A DNA stretch of 64,000 nucleotides from Peptoniphilus phoceensis (GTDB taxonomy: Bacteria > Bacillota > Clostridia > Tissierellales > Peptoniphilaceae), in the NCBI RefSeq assembly GCF_001517665.2, contig NZ_LN999807.1:170252-234251 (forward strand), read 5' to 3'. Under the pieces are notes generated by a model, which saw only the letters and a program-made list of their open reading frames with translations, searched no databases and was not told the origin of the DNA. A program made the translations under genes and the position numbers. Below are positions 53,601-63,814 of this stretch, piece after piece (position 1 is the stretch's first letter; each line of letters begins with the position of its first letter).

Positions 53601-56600
53601 GGAAGACTTAATTCTTCATCTTCCAATAGTTCGACCTCTTCATATTTTGAATTTGAAGATATTTCCTTACTTGCAAGATCCATTAAATCTTTTAACTTTT
53701 CGTCTTCTTTTTCATCACAAGTAATTGTATTTCCAAATCTTCCAGATACTTCTTTCATATCCCCTAATACCATTTGAGGATTATCTACAAAATATTTATT
53801 GTAAGTTAAACCCTTTTTATCAGTTCCTAGATGAATCCAATCGTCATCTCTTTCTATAACTGAGTCTCTCTTCTTTAGAAAAATAATATCTGAAGTAACT
53901 TCTGTACCAGCAAGTCCTTTAAATGTTGTATTAGGAAGCCTCATAGCTCCTAAAAACTCACATCTTGCATTAATATATTTTCTAACAGATTCATCTTTTT
54001 TATCCATAGTTCCAGATGAAGTTATGAAGGCAATAATTCCTCCATTCCTAACCTTATCTATTGACTTTGCAAAAAAATAATCGTGAATCAGAAAGTTATT
54101 TCTGTTATATTCACGATCGTTAACTTTAAAATCTCCAAAGGGAACATTTCCTATAACTAAATCGAAAAAGTTATTTGAGAAGTTTGTTTCTTCAAAGCCT
54201 TTAATTTGAATATTAGCTTCAGGATAAAGTTCTCTTGCTATTCTTCCGCTTAGACTATCTTTTTCTACTCCATATACTTTAGAGCCTTTTATTTCACTTG
54301 GCATATTACCAATAAAATTACCGACCCCTGCAGATGGTTCAAGGATATTCCCAATCTTAAAACCCATATCTGTTAGAGTCTTATATATTCCATCCATTAC
54401 CTCTCTATGTGTATAAAAGGATGTTAAAGTAGACTCTTTAGCATTCAAATACTCTTCATTTGTTAGATTTTCTTTTAAAATATTTCTTGCTTCGAGCCAT
54501 TGACCTCCCTTTTCTTCATCAAAGACATCGGCAAGACCTCCCCAACCTAGATAGTCAGCAAGATAGGCTTGTTCATACTCTCTTGGACTCCTGTTTTCAT
54601 TTTCAAGTCTTTTTAGCATTTTAATAGCTTTTATATTTTTATCTAGCTTTTCTGATGGTGTTAGGTATTCTGAGTAGATATGATTTTTCAAGTCATAATT
54701 TCTAGCAAAGCTTAGCCTTTCCTTATTAGGTTCATAGCCTAGATTTTTTAAATCCTCTTTACCCCTCAATAAGTTTTCGGCTGCTTCCCTTGGGACATCA
54801 TACCTATCCATCATTTGGTCAATTTCAGGATTGTAGTTATCAATAAAGCTTTCTTGCTCTACTTCTGTTCCAATTTGATTTTCATGTTCAGATAATTTGT
54901 ATATCTCATAATTTCCACTATCTAAAAGGTCATCAATCTTTCTACTTTCTTCAAATGTTTCACCCTTATATAAAGGAATTTCTTCCCCATTAACTTCTAC
55001 CTTAGTTCCAGTTTCAATTAAGTTAATTCCATCAAAGGTATTCTCATCTTCTAAAATAAATTCTTTTCCAACCTTTACCGCTAGTTTTTCTGATGTTTGA
55101 CTTATATTTTCAAAGATTTCTTCCAGGTATGAATCGTTTCTATATGGAATTACTTCCGAACCCCTAATCATACCTCCCATATATTCCATATTATCTCTAA
55201 TGGTTACAGTTTTAAGTCCTCCACTAAGTTCATCAAAATCTGTAATGGTAAATTCTTTATCTTTATACCTAACCTGATCTCCTATTTTAAACTTAGGCTC
55301 TATCTTTTCCTTAACTTCTTCTTGTAAGGAATTTTCCTCACTTAGTTCAACTTGCTCTTCTAAAAATGAAAATTCACGCTCATTTACTTCTTCACCATCA
55401 CCAAGGTCAACCCTATAATGTTCGACAACTTCGCCGTCTACATAGTGGTCAAAATAGAATTTGAAATATCCGATATAATCATCAGTCATTTCTCCAAATT
55501 CATTTTCTCCAAGAGTTTGATTATGGTCTTTAACATCAATATCCTTTTGTCTTAGGACATTTATTAATTCTTTGGTTACTATCTGTCCACTATAATCGGG
55601 AACTAATTCGTGGTTTTCATTAAATTCTACAATCCAATAATCTTTTCTGTTTTCAGTGTTTTTGCCATCAAAAAAAGAAGCTTCATCAGCTTCCTTTTCT
55701 TGGCTTATTTCCTTTTCTACGCTTCCACGTATTCCTTGATTGCCATTCTCTTCACTGTTGCAATCAAGTTGTTCATCTGTCCTTGGAATTTCTCTGGATT
55801 TTCTCTCATCATCTTCTCTGTCAATCCTTGTGCTTTCATCATCTTGACTTTCTCTCTCTTGATATAGTCCACTGCCTGAGTCTGAATTTCCTTCAGGTGG
55901 TTCAAAAGTGTTTTCTCCTCGTACATTTCTTGAAGTTTCTTCCAGTTCTCCATGTCCTCGCTCCCTACCAGGTAAGACAGTCTTAGAACTGCGTATGTTG
56001 GATTCGGAAATCTCTCCATAAATTCCAGATCCTTCTCCATCATGTCCAATGTTTTCTCTTCGATCTTCATCGCTATTTCCTCTGTCGCTTCCATCTGTGA
56101 AAACTCGTCCATCTCTACTTCTTGACCTATCATCTCGTCTATATAAATCATTTTGACCTCCTCTATCTTCGTTTATATTTTCTATATCTCTATTATAGTC
56201 GCCACCGGCCCTTTCTGTCAGCAGCCTAGCTCGATCCATTTCCTTAGATTTTTCTATTGTGTTATCTATAATATCTTCACTAACCCTTGATATTACAAGA
56301 CCTATCTGCTCTAAAGAAATTGTATTAATCCTCGAAAAATTATTTTTTAAATTTTCCATATCCATAGGATAAACTGTATTAAACCTATTAGCTACCGCAT
56401 AGGATATTGAGTCTCTCATAAACTTTTCAAAACTTAGTCTATCCTCTATATCTATTCTCAAATCAGCAAGTGCCAAATTAATGTATTCATCTCCATAAAT
56501 TCGACTTAAAGAAAATATATTTTCATTGAGTGAATCACTAGCTTCAAATGAAGAATCTCTTATTATTTCTTTTAAAGCCTCCTTATGGTTTTCATGGTCA

Positions 56601-56935
56601 AACTGCCATAAGCTAACCTCATTAATATTCCTATCCATTGATGTTGTCTGACTAATATCAAAAATATATGAAATTCTTTGATTTATATCACTTCCAACTA
56701 AAATTGGAATGCCCTTTTGACCTCTCATAACAACTCGACCAAAATATTTTTTCCACATATCAAAAGTCGCACAAGCTCTAGCTTCAGGTTTCTTGTTATA
56801 TATGCTTAATTGGCTAGAAAAATCATATTTCTGGTTATTGCCTATAACTTTTAAGAGCTTTAAATATTCTTTTTCATCTTGTAACACTTCATACTTTATT
56901 GCCTCTTGTATATTCTTAAAATCATTTACTTGCAT
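50639..56935 (-). CDS. Antirestriction/N6-methylase/SNF2 helicase fusion, N-terminal exon
   Basis: A giant ICE protein, 2092 residues before the intron (exon end at 50660; the final seven codons to 50639 are intron). Order: an ArdC/LtrC-like N-terminal domain (1-110, [18 protein letters not shown]); a charged Arg/Asp/Glu/Ser-rich linker (about 240-450); a methylase-like domain with SAM motif [13 protein letters not shown] near 865 and [10 protein letters not shown] near 935; and an SNF2-type helicase with [13 protein letters not shown] near 1570, [11 protein letters not shown] near 1733 and [21 protein letters not shown] near 2060. It probably protects or remodels incoming ICE DNA. The start overlaps the cytosine methylase by 14 bases. 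Confidence 0.88.
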   Translation of the reverse strand: MQVNDFKNIQEAIKYEVLQDEKEYLKLLKVIGNNQKYDFSSQLSIYNKKPEARACATFDMWKKYFGRVVMRGQKGIPILVGSDINQRISYIFDISQTTSMDRNINEVSLWQFDHENHKEALKEIIRDSSFEASDSLNENIFSLSRIYGDEYINLALADLRIDIEDRLSFEKFMRDSISYAVANRFNTVYPMDMENLKNNFSRINTISLEQIGLVISRVSEDIIDNTIEKSKEMDRARLLTERAGGDYNRDIENINEDRGGQNDLYRRDDRSRSRDGRVFTDGSDRGNSDEDRRENIGHDGEGSGIYGEISESNIRSSKTVLPGRERGHGELEETSRNVRGENTFEPPEGNSDSGSGLYQERESQDDESTRIDREDDERKSREIPRTDEQLDCNSEENGNQGIRGSVEKEISQEKEADEASFFDGKNTENRKDYWIVEFNENHELVPDYSGQIVTKELINVLRQKDIDVKDHNQTLGENEFGEMTDDYIGYFKFYFDHYVDGEVVEHYRVDLGDGEEVNEREFSFLEEQVELSEENSLQEEVKEKIEPKFKIGDQVRYKDKEFTITDFDELSGGLKTVTIRDNMEYMGGMIRGSEVIPYRNDSYLEEIFENISQTSEKLAVKVGKEFILEDENTFDGINLIETGTKVEVNGEEIPLYKGETFEESRKIDDLLDSGNYEIYKLSEHENQIGTEVEQESFIDNYNPEIDQMMDRYDVPREAAENLLRGKEDLKNLGYEPNKERLSFARNYDLKNHIYSEYLTPSEKLDKNIKAIKMLKRLENENRSPREYEQAYLADYLGWGGLADVFDEEKGGQWLEARNILKENLTNEEYLNAKESTLTSFYTHREVMDGIYKTLTDMGFKIGNILEPSAGVGNFIGNMPSEIKGSKVYGVEKDSLSGRIARELYPEANIQIKGFEETNFSNNFFDLVIGNVPFGDFKVNDREYNRNNFLIHDYFFAKSIDKVRNGGIIAFITSSGTMDKKDESVRKYINARCEFLGAMRLPNTTFKGLAGTEVTSDIIFLKKRDSVIERDDDWIHLGTDKKGLTYNKYFVDNPQMVLGDMKEVSGRFGNTITCDEKEDEKLKDLMDLASKEISSNSKYEEVELLEDEELSLPATDDVKNFSYTIIDEEVYLRENSVLIKQNISDKNKEKIKDYLDVMNALKDVIEKQKDDFSDEEIKESQAKLNEVYDNFSKKHGFINSLSNTRALKEDSNFPLVSSIEILDDEDNFKAKSDIFSKRTITKAKVVDHVDTSLEALVLSVSQKGYVDFEYMESITSKDRNTLIGELEGEIFLDIKDTDLINNRMPFENFNNDDPFHFSYVSADEYLSGNIREKIGYLNSYIGEIENVIDLAPSEKKDTLLNELGKLKYQREKLQEVMPEELTASDINVRLGATWIPQKDIEDFTFNLLKTPGYDRWNINVRFSPHSSEWNIEGKSVDSTNDLANMTYGTSRVNAYKLIENALNLKDTKVFDQVINDDGSKTSVLNKKETMLASQKQELIKEEFKNWIFEDPDRRYRLEKIYNEKFNSIRNREFDGSNLTFDGMNTEIRLREHQKNAIARTLYGGNTLLAHVVGAGKTFEMVASAMESKKLGLASKSLFVVPNHLTTQIGREFMQLYPSANIMVADKKDFQPKNRKRFIGRIATGEYDAVIIGHSQFEKIPMSKEYQVRHIQDQIDDIVSFIDENKRNRGENFTVKQLEKTKKKLLVRLEKLTDDFKKDDVITFEELGVDKLFIDEAHNYKNLFLHTKMRNVAGIGQSEAFKSSDMYMKCRYMDEMTDGKGVVFATGTPISNSMTELYTMQRYLQYDDLKARGLEHFDAWASTFGETENTFELSPEGTGYRQKTRFSKFYNLPELMSMFKEVADIKTSDMLNLPVPEANFEVIKTKPTEEQKEILEAISERADAVRNNQVEPTEDNMLKITNDGKKLALDQRLINPLLPDDPNSKVNVCVKNIFSIWDKTKENSSTQLVFSDMSTPKGDGEFNIYDDIRNKLVNMGIPKEEIAFIHEADTDKQKDELFSKVRRGEVRVLLGSTQKMGAGTNVQNKLIALHDLDVPWRPSDLEQRSGRIVRQGNENDKVNIFRYVTENTFDSYLWVRHEVA

Positions 56936-57887
56936 TTTCTACCTCCATTCTATGAATTTCTTTTATAATAGCCATTAAAATATCAACCACAATAGAATTG
57001 CCGGCCTGCTTATATAGTTTACTTGAAGTGCAATTTTTTCTTCTTGGATGTACTTCTTCTAGTTTGTCAATATCACTGTCATCAAAACCCATGAGTCTTA
57101 AACATTCTCTTTCTGTTAAATACCTATACTGACCATTTCCAATATCTATTATTCCAGAATTAGGTACTCTCATTTGTTTTGTAGAAATAGTATAAGAAAA
57201 ATCTTTAATCACTTTTAGTCGCCCTCTAAAACTGTTATCTATGCCTTTATTTAAAAATTTCAGCATATAAGGTTGGGTCATTGTGTAAAGTTCACTTACA
57301 TCCTTTTCTAAAAATTCACTTAGTGGTCTAGTTTCTTTCCTCTCCAATTTATTAAAAGAAAAGTTATTTGCTCCAAGACATGAAACAACAAATATCCTTT
57401 CTCTTTTTTGAGGTATCCCAAAGTCCATTGCATTTAAGATTTCATATTTGCTTTCATATCCAAGGTTTTCTAGCTCTTTTAGATAAATAAAAAAGGAGTC
57501 CCTCATATTTCTATCAAGGACTCCCTTTACATTTTCCCAAATTATCCATTTAGGTTTATCTTTCATTTCTTTGATTATTCTAATTGTTTCAAATAGTAAG
57601 CTTGATCTAGTGCCTGAGTTTTTCACTCCTCCCTGCTTTTTTCCAATTCTTGAAAAGTCTTGGCAAGGACTTCCATGCATTATTAAGTCTATATTCTCAT
57701 TAGGTACTTTATATCCTACTACTGATTTTGGCTTATAATCTTCTCCATAAAGTTCATTATATGATTTAACACAAGCCTTATCTATTTCTACATAATCAAC
57801 AACTTCATAAGGTATCTTTAAATTAATAAAAGCCTTTCTAATAGCACCTATGCCGCCGAAAAGCTCTAATATTTTTACCTTATTCAT
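56922..57887 (-). CDS. DNA (cytosine-5) methyltransferase
   Basis: A 321-residue C5 methylase: motif [17 protein letters not shown], catalytic motif [17 protein letters not shown] with the nucleophilic Cys, motif [10 protein letters not shown], motif [12 protein letters not shown], motif [16 protein letters not shown] and motif [11 protein letters not shown]. All are intact. No restriction enzyme is adjacent, so it is an orphan methylase of the ICE, likely marking the element against host restriction. It overlaps topB by eight bases at its 5' end and the helicase gene at its 3' end. Confidence 0.92.
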   Translation of the reverse strand: MNKVKILELFGGIGAIRKAFINLKIPYEVVDYVEIDKACVKSYNELYGEDYKPKSVVGYKVPNENIDLIMHGSPCQDFSRIGKKQGGVKNSGTRSSLLFETIRIIKEMKDKPKWIIWENVKGVLDRNMRDSFFIYLKELENLGYESKYEILNAMDFGIPQKRERIFVVSCLGANNFSFNKLERKETRPLSEFLEKDVSELYTMTQPYMLKFLNKGIDNSFRGRLKVIKDFSYTISTKQMRVPNSGIIDIGNGQYRYLTERECLRLMGFDDSDIDKLEEVHPRRKNCTSSKLYKQAGNSIVVDILMAIIKEIHRMEVENASK

Positions 57888-59601
57888 TTAGATTATTCTT
57901 GTACCTATCTACAAGCTCCTTTATACTATCTTCTATTTCTCTTAAAAAGTCTTCTTTATCAACTTCGCCAGAGCTAATCTTTGCAAGTTTCATTTCCCAT
58001 TCAGATGTTGTTTCTGCTGATTTAAACTTATCCTCTACAATCGATACAAGTCTATTGCCTTTTTCTGTTACAAGTAGATTTTTCTTATCTCTTCTTATAA
58101 GATCCTTATGGATAAGATTTTCGATAATTCCTGCTCTTGTAGCTGGTGTTCCTAAGCCTTTTCTTTCTACTTCTATAGCTTTATCCAAAGATTCTACTCC
58201 TGCATTCTCCATAGTCTTTAAAAGTGTATCTTCATTATAATGACTTGGGGCTTTGGTGAATTTCTCCGATATATTTTTAGAAGTTAGCTTAATTTTATCT
58301 CCAGTCTTTATATCTGGTAATTCATTTTTTTGTTTTTCTTTTCCATAGCTCTTTAGATACTTGGTATAACCTTCATCGATTATAGTCTTGCCACTTGCAT
58401 TGAAGTTAAATTTATCATATTCATATCTGATTTTTCTACTAGATTCCTTTAAGTTATCCGAACATGAAGCAAGTAATTTATCCTTAATTAGATTATAGAT
58501 TTTACTTTCTTTATCAGTTAAATCTTTGGCTTTTCCAATACCTGATATAGTAGGAATAATTGCATAGTGGTCTGTAACTTTAGATGAATTAAAAATAGAC
58601 TTAAAGTTTGATTCATTGATTTTAAAATCTTCTTCAAGTCCTTCCAATAATTCTTTCATAGTAGTAACCATATCATCGGTTAAATACCTACTATCTGTTC
58701 TTGGATATGTGATTAGCTTTTTTTCATACAAGCCTTGTGCCAGATTTAAAGTGTCATTTGCTGAATATCCAAAATATTTATTTGCTTCTCTTTGTAAGGT
58801 AGTGAGATCATAAGGCTTATCTGGTTTTGTGCTTATTTCTTTATCTTCTACCTCTGTAATAACTATTTCATCTTCTAGCAAGTTTAATAATTGTTCTGCA
58901 ACTTCAATTTTATCAATTCTATCTGATACAAGTTTCAATCCTCCATAAGATAGGTCAACTGTATAATATTTTTGCTTCTTAAATAGATTTATTTCGCTAT
59001 CTCTTTTAGCTATTAAATATAGAGTTGGTGTTTGTACTCTACCAACTGAATATGTTTCCTTGTAAATGCAAGAATAAAGCCTACTTAAATTCATTCCTAC
59101 CAGCCAATCTGCAATAGCTCTTGCACTTGCCGATCTATATAAGTCTTCAAAGTTTTCTCCATCTTTAAGATTTCTAAAGCCATCTTCAATAGCTTTGTTT
59201 TCCATTGAAGATATCCAAAGTCTTTGAATTTTCTTCTTGCATTTAGCTTGATTATATACAAGCCTAAAAATAAGTTCTCCCTCTCTTCCAGCATCACAAG
59301 CATTTATAACTGTGTCGATGTTCTTATCGTTTAAAAGTTTCTTTAAAACTCCATATTGTTTTTTAGTGCTTTTAGATACTTCATAAATATATTCTTCTGG
59401 AATTATAGGAAGAGTGTCTATTCTCCATTTCTTCCATTTTTCATCAATCTTATCTGGACTTGCCATTTGAATTAAATGACCGACACACCAAGAAACAATG
59501 TATCCACCTCCCTCATAATATCCGTTTTTTCTTGTTCTTGCTCCAATTACTTTTGCAATTGTAACTGCTACACTTGGCTTTTCTGCTATTACTAACTTCA
59601 T
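57880..59601 (-). CDS. topB: DNA topoisomerase III (ICE-encoded)
   Basis: A 573-residue type IA topoisomerase: TOPRIM start KLVIAEKPSVAVTIAKVIGA, the DAGREGELIFRL acidic motif, the catalytic Tyr in LITYPRTDSRYL near 307, and the SVGRVQTPTLYLI and GLGTPATRAGIIENL blocks. There are no C-terminal zinc ribbons, as usual for conjugative-element TopB. It relaxes or decatenates single-stranded transfer intermediates. ATG 59601 follows GGAGG by 5 bases, preferred over 59613. A terminator for the AbiE unit lies just upstream. Confidence 0.93.
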   Translation of the reverse strand: MKLVIAEKPSVAVTIAKVIGARTRKNGYYEGGGYIVSWCVGHLIQMASPDKIDEKWKKWRIDTLPIIPEEYIYEVSKSTKKQYGVLKKLLNDKNIDTVINACDAGREGELIFRLVYNQAKCKKKIQRLWISSMENKAIEDGFRNLKDGENFEDLYRSASARAIADWLVGMNLSRLYSCIYKETYSVGRVQTPTLYLIAKRDSEINLFKKQKYYTVDLSYGGLKLVSDRIDKIEVAEQLLNLLEDEIVITEVEDKEISTKPDKPYDLTTLQREANKYFGYSANDTLNLAQGLYEKKLITYPRTDSRYLTDDMVTTMKELLEGLEEDFKINESNFKSIFNSSKVTDHYAIIPTISGIGKAKDLTDKESKIYNLIKDKLLASCSDNLKESSRKIRYEYDKFNFNASGKTIIDEGYTKYLKSYGKEKQKNELPDIKTGDKIKLTSKNISEKFTKAPSHYNEDTLLKTMENAGVESLDKAIEVERKGLGTPATRAGIIENLIHKDLIRRDKKNLLVTEKGNRLVSIVEDKFKSAETTSEWEMKLAKISSGEVDKEDFLREIEDSIKELVDRYKNNLNE

Positions 59602-59625
59602 TAATACCTCCATAAATAAAAAAAA

Positions 59626-59649
59626 GAGCGAAAGATTTCTCTCTCGCTC
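59626..59649 (-). terminator. Terminator between abiE genes and topB
   Basis: GAGCGA/TCGCTC stem followed on the minus strand by TTTTTTTTATTT. A second stem TTCTCCC/GGGAGAA lies at 59656-59690. Confidence 0.75.
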
Positions 59650-59694
59650 AAAGTATTTCTCCCGAATATTATATTATTTTTGGGAGAATTCGAT

Positions 59695-60678
59695 TTACTT
59701 ATTAATTTCTTTTTCTAGTTCTTGAAGAACTTTTATAATCTCTTCAAAGTTTGGATATTCTCCATATATCATTTCTGACATAGCCTTATAATCTTTTTCT
59801 ATTTCAGAAAGTCGGTAGTTTCTTGGAACAAACTTTAATCTACCATCTAATGCTTCTTCATACCTTGCCCACTTCCTAGGGTAGAATTTCATTTTGAATT
59901 CAGTTACTTTCTTTAATAACTCCTTATCCTCTAAGGCTCTGTCTTTGAAATCTGAATTTGCTATTTTATATAAGTCATAAAAGTGTCTTGCATACCTATG
60001 TGGCATAGGAGAAGATTCTGGTCTATTTGCTTCGTGGTGTAAAATTGTTGCTTTTTCCCAAAAAGTTCTCTCTGCTGATACTGTTCTTATATTAGTTTTT
60101 TCTTTAAAAACATTTGGATAGACTTCTCCAATTATTGGCAGGATTTCCACTTCAATTGCAGGTGTCCATGCTGCAAGACTTCCTATTTCAAGCCTTATAT
60201 TTTGTGTTAAATAATTAGATTCAAAGATTTTAGGATATTTACATAGAATTGTTTGTGGATCTATACTATCTACGGAAAATTCAAAGTCCATGTCCTTTAA
60301 ATCTTGTTCTAAAACTTTTAAAAATTCATCTCTTAAAAATTCTTCTGTCTTTTTATTAACTTCTTTGTTGAATTTATCCTGTTTAGTATTTGATCTTTCT
60401 AACCAAGGTTCTTTTTCTTCGTAACCTAATACTCGCCAATCTAAGATTAGATCTATATCTTCTGAAAATCTTTCTATAAGTCTAAAACACTTTGAAAGTG
60501 ATGTGCCGCCTTTAAAAGTAAAATATTCTTTCCATTTATTTTCATTAAATAGATAGCCTAAGATAAAAGTAACCCAATAGTCCTTTTCAATGACTGCTTC
60601 AGATATATTTTTCTTTCTTGCAGTATTGACTATTAAAACTCTCAAATCGTCCTTGTTTCCTATATAAAACTTATTCAT
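59695..60678 (-). CDS. abiEii: AbiEii-family nucleotidyltransferase toxin
   Basis: A 327-residue toxin of the AbiE abortive-infection type. FTFKGGTSLSKCFRLIERFSEDIDL near 53-77 holds the nucleotidyltransferase GG-S and DxD-like acidic pair, and EKDYWVTFILGYLF precedes it. Downstream RTVSAERTFWEKATILHHEANR and RYARHFYDLYKIA are conserved in the family. AbiE toxins transfer nucleotides to RNA and halt growth on phage infection. It overlaps its antitoxin gene by eight bases. On an ICE it can also stabilise the element. Confidence 0.9.
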   Translation of the reverse strand: MNKFYIGNKDDLRVLIVNTARKKNISEAVIEKDYWVTFILGYLFNENKWKEYFTFKGGTSLSKCFRLIERFSEDIDLILDWRVLGYEEKEPWLERSNTKQDKFNKEVNKKTEEFLRDEFLKVLEQDLKDMDFEFSVDSIDPQTILCKYPKIFESNYLTQNIRLEIGSLAAWTPAIEVEILPIIGEVYPNVFKEKTNIRTVSAERTFWEKATILHHEANRPESSPMPHRYARHFYDLYKIANSDFKDRALEDKELLKKVTEFKMKFYPRKWARYEEALDGRLKFVPRNYRLSEIEKDYKAMSEMIYGEYPNFEEIIKVLQELEKEINK

Positions 60679-61282
60679 TTTTACCCTCAGAAATTTCTCT
60701 TATTACTTCATATATCCATGATGGAACTGATTTTGACTCATTCATTAAGTCTTTTCTTTCTTTTTCAGTTAAGTTTTCTCTTATTTTTTGTATAACTTCG
60801 TTGGTTATATTTTCTTTACCTAAAGACTTAATTGCTTGAATAACTGTTGCTGTCTTCAAAGACATATTGGCAATTTCTCCAGAATTTACTTTTTTAAACT
60901 CTAAAACCGTATCTCCAATTTTATATTCTTTATATCTTCCACTAGATATATATTTATAGTGAGTTGGAACTTGTGTTGAAAGTCCTAATAAGTTTAAGGC
61001 TGTGCTATTATATGGTGCAATATTCCAATTGTATTTTCTTGCTATAGCAAGTGCCAACTCGTGAATTGATACTGCTTCGTACTCTCCAATTAATTCACTA
61101 TATCTTGGATTGTAATAAAAGCCATCAATGACACGCTTAATTTTTCTTTCATTAACCATTCTATTCAATGTCTTTCTAGCAGTTTCATAAGAAGCAATAT
61201 CTAAAAAGTCATTAGCAAAAAATACTTTATGTGAGTCAAAATCATTTATTTTATCTGATATTTTTTCTGTATATGAACTCAT
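60671..61282 (-). CDS. abiEi: AbiEi-family antitoxin (DUF6088)
   Basis: A 203-residue antitoxin with an N-terminal winged-helix DNA-binding domain (KVFFANDFLDIASYETARKTL, NERKIKRVIDGFYYNPR) and a C-terminal region (YNSTALNLLGLSTQVPTHYKY, MSLKTATVIQAI) typical of DUF6088/AbiEi. It should repress its own operon by binding inverted repeats and counteract AbiEii. ATG 61282 follows AAAGGAGG. A perfect 9-bp inverted repeat surrounds its -10 box. Confidence 0.88.
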   Translation of the reverse strand: MSSYTEKISDKINDFDSHKVFFANDFLDIASYETARKTLNRMVNERKIKRVIDGFYYNPRYSELIGEYEAVSIHELALAIARKYNWNIAPYNSTALNLLGLSTQVPTHYKYISSGRYKEYKIGDTVLEFKKVNSGEIANMSLKTATVIQAIKSLGKENITNEVIQKIRENLTEKERKDLMNESKSVPSWIYEVIREISEGKNE

Positions 61283-61293
61283 TACAATCCTCC

Positions 61294-61334
61294 TTTGTCC
61301 CAAATATCATATCATATCTGGGACAAAAGTTCAA
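61294..61334 (-). promoter_or_regulatory. abiE promoter and candidate AbiEi operator
   Basis: Minus strand TTGAAC (61329-61334), 17 bases, TATGAT (61306-61311). Perfect arms TTTGTCCCA and TGGGACAAA (61294-61302 and 61319-61327) flank the -10; the promoter-distal arm follows the -35 and the other overlaps the SD of abiEi. Confidence 0.7.
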
Positions 61335-61355
61335 TTGTACTTAAATTTAATATCC

Positions 61356-62216
61356 TTATAATAGTTCATCGTCTTCATCTAAAGATTCTTCATGACTTTC
61401 TTCATTGTCAGATTCATCTTCTGACTCACTAATATAATCTTCATCATCTTCTTCAAAGTCTTCCAACATTCTATCTTCTTTTGCTTTGACTACTTTAAAG
61501 TAATATCCTGCTCCTATAACTCCTCCAATTACAAGTGCAATAATTAGAAATGAACCTATTCCGCTTTTCTTTTCTTCTTTTACTGGAACAGTCTTAGGTT
61601 CTTCTTTTTTTACTTCTTCTTTCTTAGGCTCTTCAACCTTTATAGTATTTTTATCTTCTGATTCAATCATATTAAGTAGGTCTTGCTCCCCTACTTCTGT
61701 CAATAACCTTACATTATCTTGATTTGACGAGTGATCCACTATTAGGTGCATAGTTTTTCCACTTTTAGTTTGAAATGTTAAGAATTGTCTTACATCAACT
61801 GGATTTTCTTTATCTTTTTCTGTATCTCCACTTGGTGTAATATCTTTTCCATTCCTATCTACATTTTCAATTACTGAACCTCTTGCCTTATTTTCTTGTG
61901 TTGCAAGATTATTTACTGCCTTTGTATTACCACCTTTTACAAGTGGGGTTTTCTTTGGAGAATCATTTGAAGGCTTATTTGCTTCACTTGTATTTCCTGG
62001 TATTCTTGGAACATCTTGATAAGGAATTTCTTCTTTTGATGGTGTAAAAACATCATCTTTCAACATTTTTTCAAATTCTTCTTTTTGTGGTTCATAGATT
62101 GATTCGTTTTGACTTTCTATTTTCCCTTCATTTGTCATTGCAAATGTAGTTGCTGGTACTGTAAATGTAAAAAGGAGTAACGCTATGGCTACTCCTCGTT
62201 TAATGCTCATATTCAT
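61356..62216 (-). CDS. DUF4366 (CD1107-family) mobile-element surface protein
   Basis: A 286-residue protein with signal peptide (GVAIALLLFTFTVPATTFA), a Lys/Glu/Pro-rich extracellular part, the conserved core RQFLTFQTKSGKTMHLIVDH and LLTEVGEQDLLNMIE near 140-180, one membrane helix (IGSFLIIALVIGGVIGAGYYF near 222-242) and an acidic cytoplasmic tail of Asp/Glu/Ser. This is the DUF4366 family found next to type IV secretion genes of Tn1549-like ICEs, probably part of the mating channel surface. AAAGGAT precedes the ATG. It lies 14 bases after the stalk protein gene. Confidence 0.85.
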   Translation of the reverse strand: MNMSIKRGVAIALLLFTFTVPATTFAMTNEGKIESQNESIYEPQKEEFEKMLKDDVFTPSKEEIPYQDVPRIPGNTSEANKPSNDSPKKTPLVKGGNTKAVNNLATQENKARGSVIENVDRNGKDITPSGDTEKDKENPVDVRQFLTFQTKSGKTMHLIVDHSSNQDNVRLLTEVGEQDLLNMIESEDKNTIKVEEPKKEEVKKEEPKTVPVKEEKKSGIGSFLIIALVIGGVIGAGYYFKVVKAKEDRMLEDFEEDDEDYISESEDESDNEESHEESLDEDDELL

Positions 62217-62230
62217 TTTTCTATCCTTTC

Positions 62231-63814
62231 TTATTTTACATTTTTAAATACATAGACTGCTTTTCTAGTATTGTCCCATTCTATTGTTTGGTTTTTACCA
62301 TCTTTAATATCCCCATGACTTGCTCCGAAAGCTTTGGCAATGTTTGAAATTGAAGCATGAATTCTTCCATTTATAATCACTGGCTTAACATCTGAATTGT
62401 AGACCTTTCCATCTGAATCTTTCATAACACCAGTATCAATATTTAATCTTAATGTCTTTTTAGCTAAGATATTATTCTCTTTGTTTGAGAAAATAGCTTC
62501 ACGAGTAGAGTTGTCATACTCAACATTAAAACCTAGAGTATAAGCAATATATCTTACTGGAATCATAGTTCTTCCTTGATCCACATAAGTTTTTACATCC
62601 ATATAGACTGTTGTCTTACCATCTTTGTTGATAATGTTATAAAAGTTTTTGTCTACTTGGAAAACTGCAAATTCTTTTTCATCTTTAACTTGTTTTTTGT
62701 CCTGTTGTTCCTCTTGCTTTTTCATCTTGTTAAGATCAAATTGATTTAGGATGTTCTTATCATCAGCTTTTAAAATTTCGTCCCACTTCTTATCTTGAGA
62801 TTTCTTATCTTCTTTCTTCTCTTTGTTTTCTTTTTGAAGTTTTAGAAGTTCATCTAATTTCTTAGATAAGTCTTGGTTTAGGTTTTTGTCTTTTTCATCT
62901 TTAGCTTGTTTTTCAAGTTCTTCTTTCGATTTTTTATTTGCTTCCTCGATTAACTTCTTTGCTTCTTCGATTTTCTTATCTAATTCTTCTTTTAGCTTTT
63001 TAATTTCTTCTTCAGAAGCTTTTTGTTTTTCTTCTAACCCTTTAATCTTCTCTTCTAATACTTTTTTTGTATTTTCAGAAGATTCTTTTAAACTATCAAT
63101 AGCCTTTTGAAGCTCTTCAATTTTCTTACAACATTCTAACTTAGAATTTTCTGTTTCTTTCTTTTTAGACTCTAGGTCTTTTATCTTAGTATCTTTTTCA
63201 TCAAGAGCTTTTTCCAAACCCTTAATTTTATTATCTTTATCCTCAATTTCTTTAGTCTTCTTTGCAAGTTCCTCTTCTAAAGACTCAAGCTTTTCTTGCA
63301 TTTCTTTGATTTTATTTTCGTTTTTATCGGTCTTTTCTTTCTCAGCTTCTAACTCCCATTTTGTAGATGAATAATCTTCTTTTAGTTTTGCATTTATATC
63401 TTGTAATCTTTTTAATTCATCTTTAAGCTGAGTAATTTCTGCTATTAATTCATCATTATTGGAGTTTTTAAGATTCTCAATTTCTTTATTCAATTGAGCA
63501 ACCTTATTATCTTTATCTCTAATTTCTTCTTCTAACTTAGCTTTTTCTTGTTTTAGTTTTTCTCCATTATCTTTGCAATATTCTAACTTTTCCTTTAATT
63601 CATCTATCTTTGATTGGTCTTCTTGTTTTTTATCATTTAAGTCTTTGATCTGATTTTCTAAATCACTAATTTTACTTATTGAACTTTCTATAACTTTTTT
63701 ACTACCATCTGTATCATCAGCTTTAGCTAGTACATTAGTAGTTGAGGTTGATGTTAAAACTAATAAAAGAGCCATAAAAAAGGCTCTTAGTCTGTTCGTA
63801 TTAAATTTCTTCAT
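62231..63814 (-). CDS. Secreted coiled-coil protein with C-terminal stalk domain
   Basis: A 527-residue exported protein. A signal peptide (LRAFFMALLLVLTSTSTTNVLA) is followed by a very long coiled coil (about 40-370) of Lys/Glu/Leu heptads, then a copper-amine-oxidase-like stalk domain at about 390-525 with GRTMIPVRYIAYTLGFNVEY. In the ICE it lies between DUF4315 and DUF4366 genes, where other Tn1549-like elements have surface or wall-hydrolase genes. It could act as a surface rod or adhesin in mating, which is inference. ATG 63814 (GGAG upstream) is preferred to 63847. Confidence 0.7.
   Translation of the reverse strand: MKKFNTNRLRAFFMALLLVLTSTSTTNVLAKADDTDGSKKVIESSISKISDLENQIKDLNDKKQEDQSKIDELKEKLEYCKDNGEKLKQEKAKLEEEIRDKDNKVAQLNKEIENLKNSNNDELIAEITQLKDELKRLQDINAKLKEDYSSTKWELEAEKEKTDKNENKIKEMQEKLESLEEELAKKTKEIEDKDNKIKGLEKALDEKDTKIKDLESKKKETENSKLECCKKIEELQKAIDSLKESSENTKKVLEEKIKGLEEKQKASEEEIKKLKEELDKKIEEAKKLIEEANKKSKEELEKQAKDEKDKNLNQDLSKKLDELLKLQKENKEKKEDKKSQDKKWDEILKADDKNILNQFDLNKMKKQEEQQDKKQVKDEKEFAVFQVDKNFYNIINKDGKTTVYMDVKTYVDQGRTMIPVRYIAYTLGFNVEYDNSTREAIFSNKENNILAKKTLRLNIDTGVMKDSDGKVYNSDVKPVIINGRIHASISNIAKAFGASHGDIKDGKNQTIEWDNTRKAVYVFKNVK

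Noticed and set aside
55717..56151. 144-codon minus-strand ORF inside the helicase gene
   Set aside because: It is an alternative frame of the charged Arg/Asp/Glu/Ser linker; no SD and no recognisable domain.
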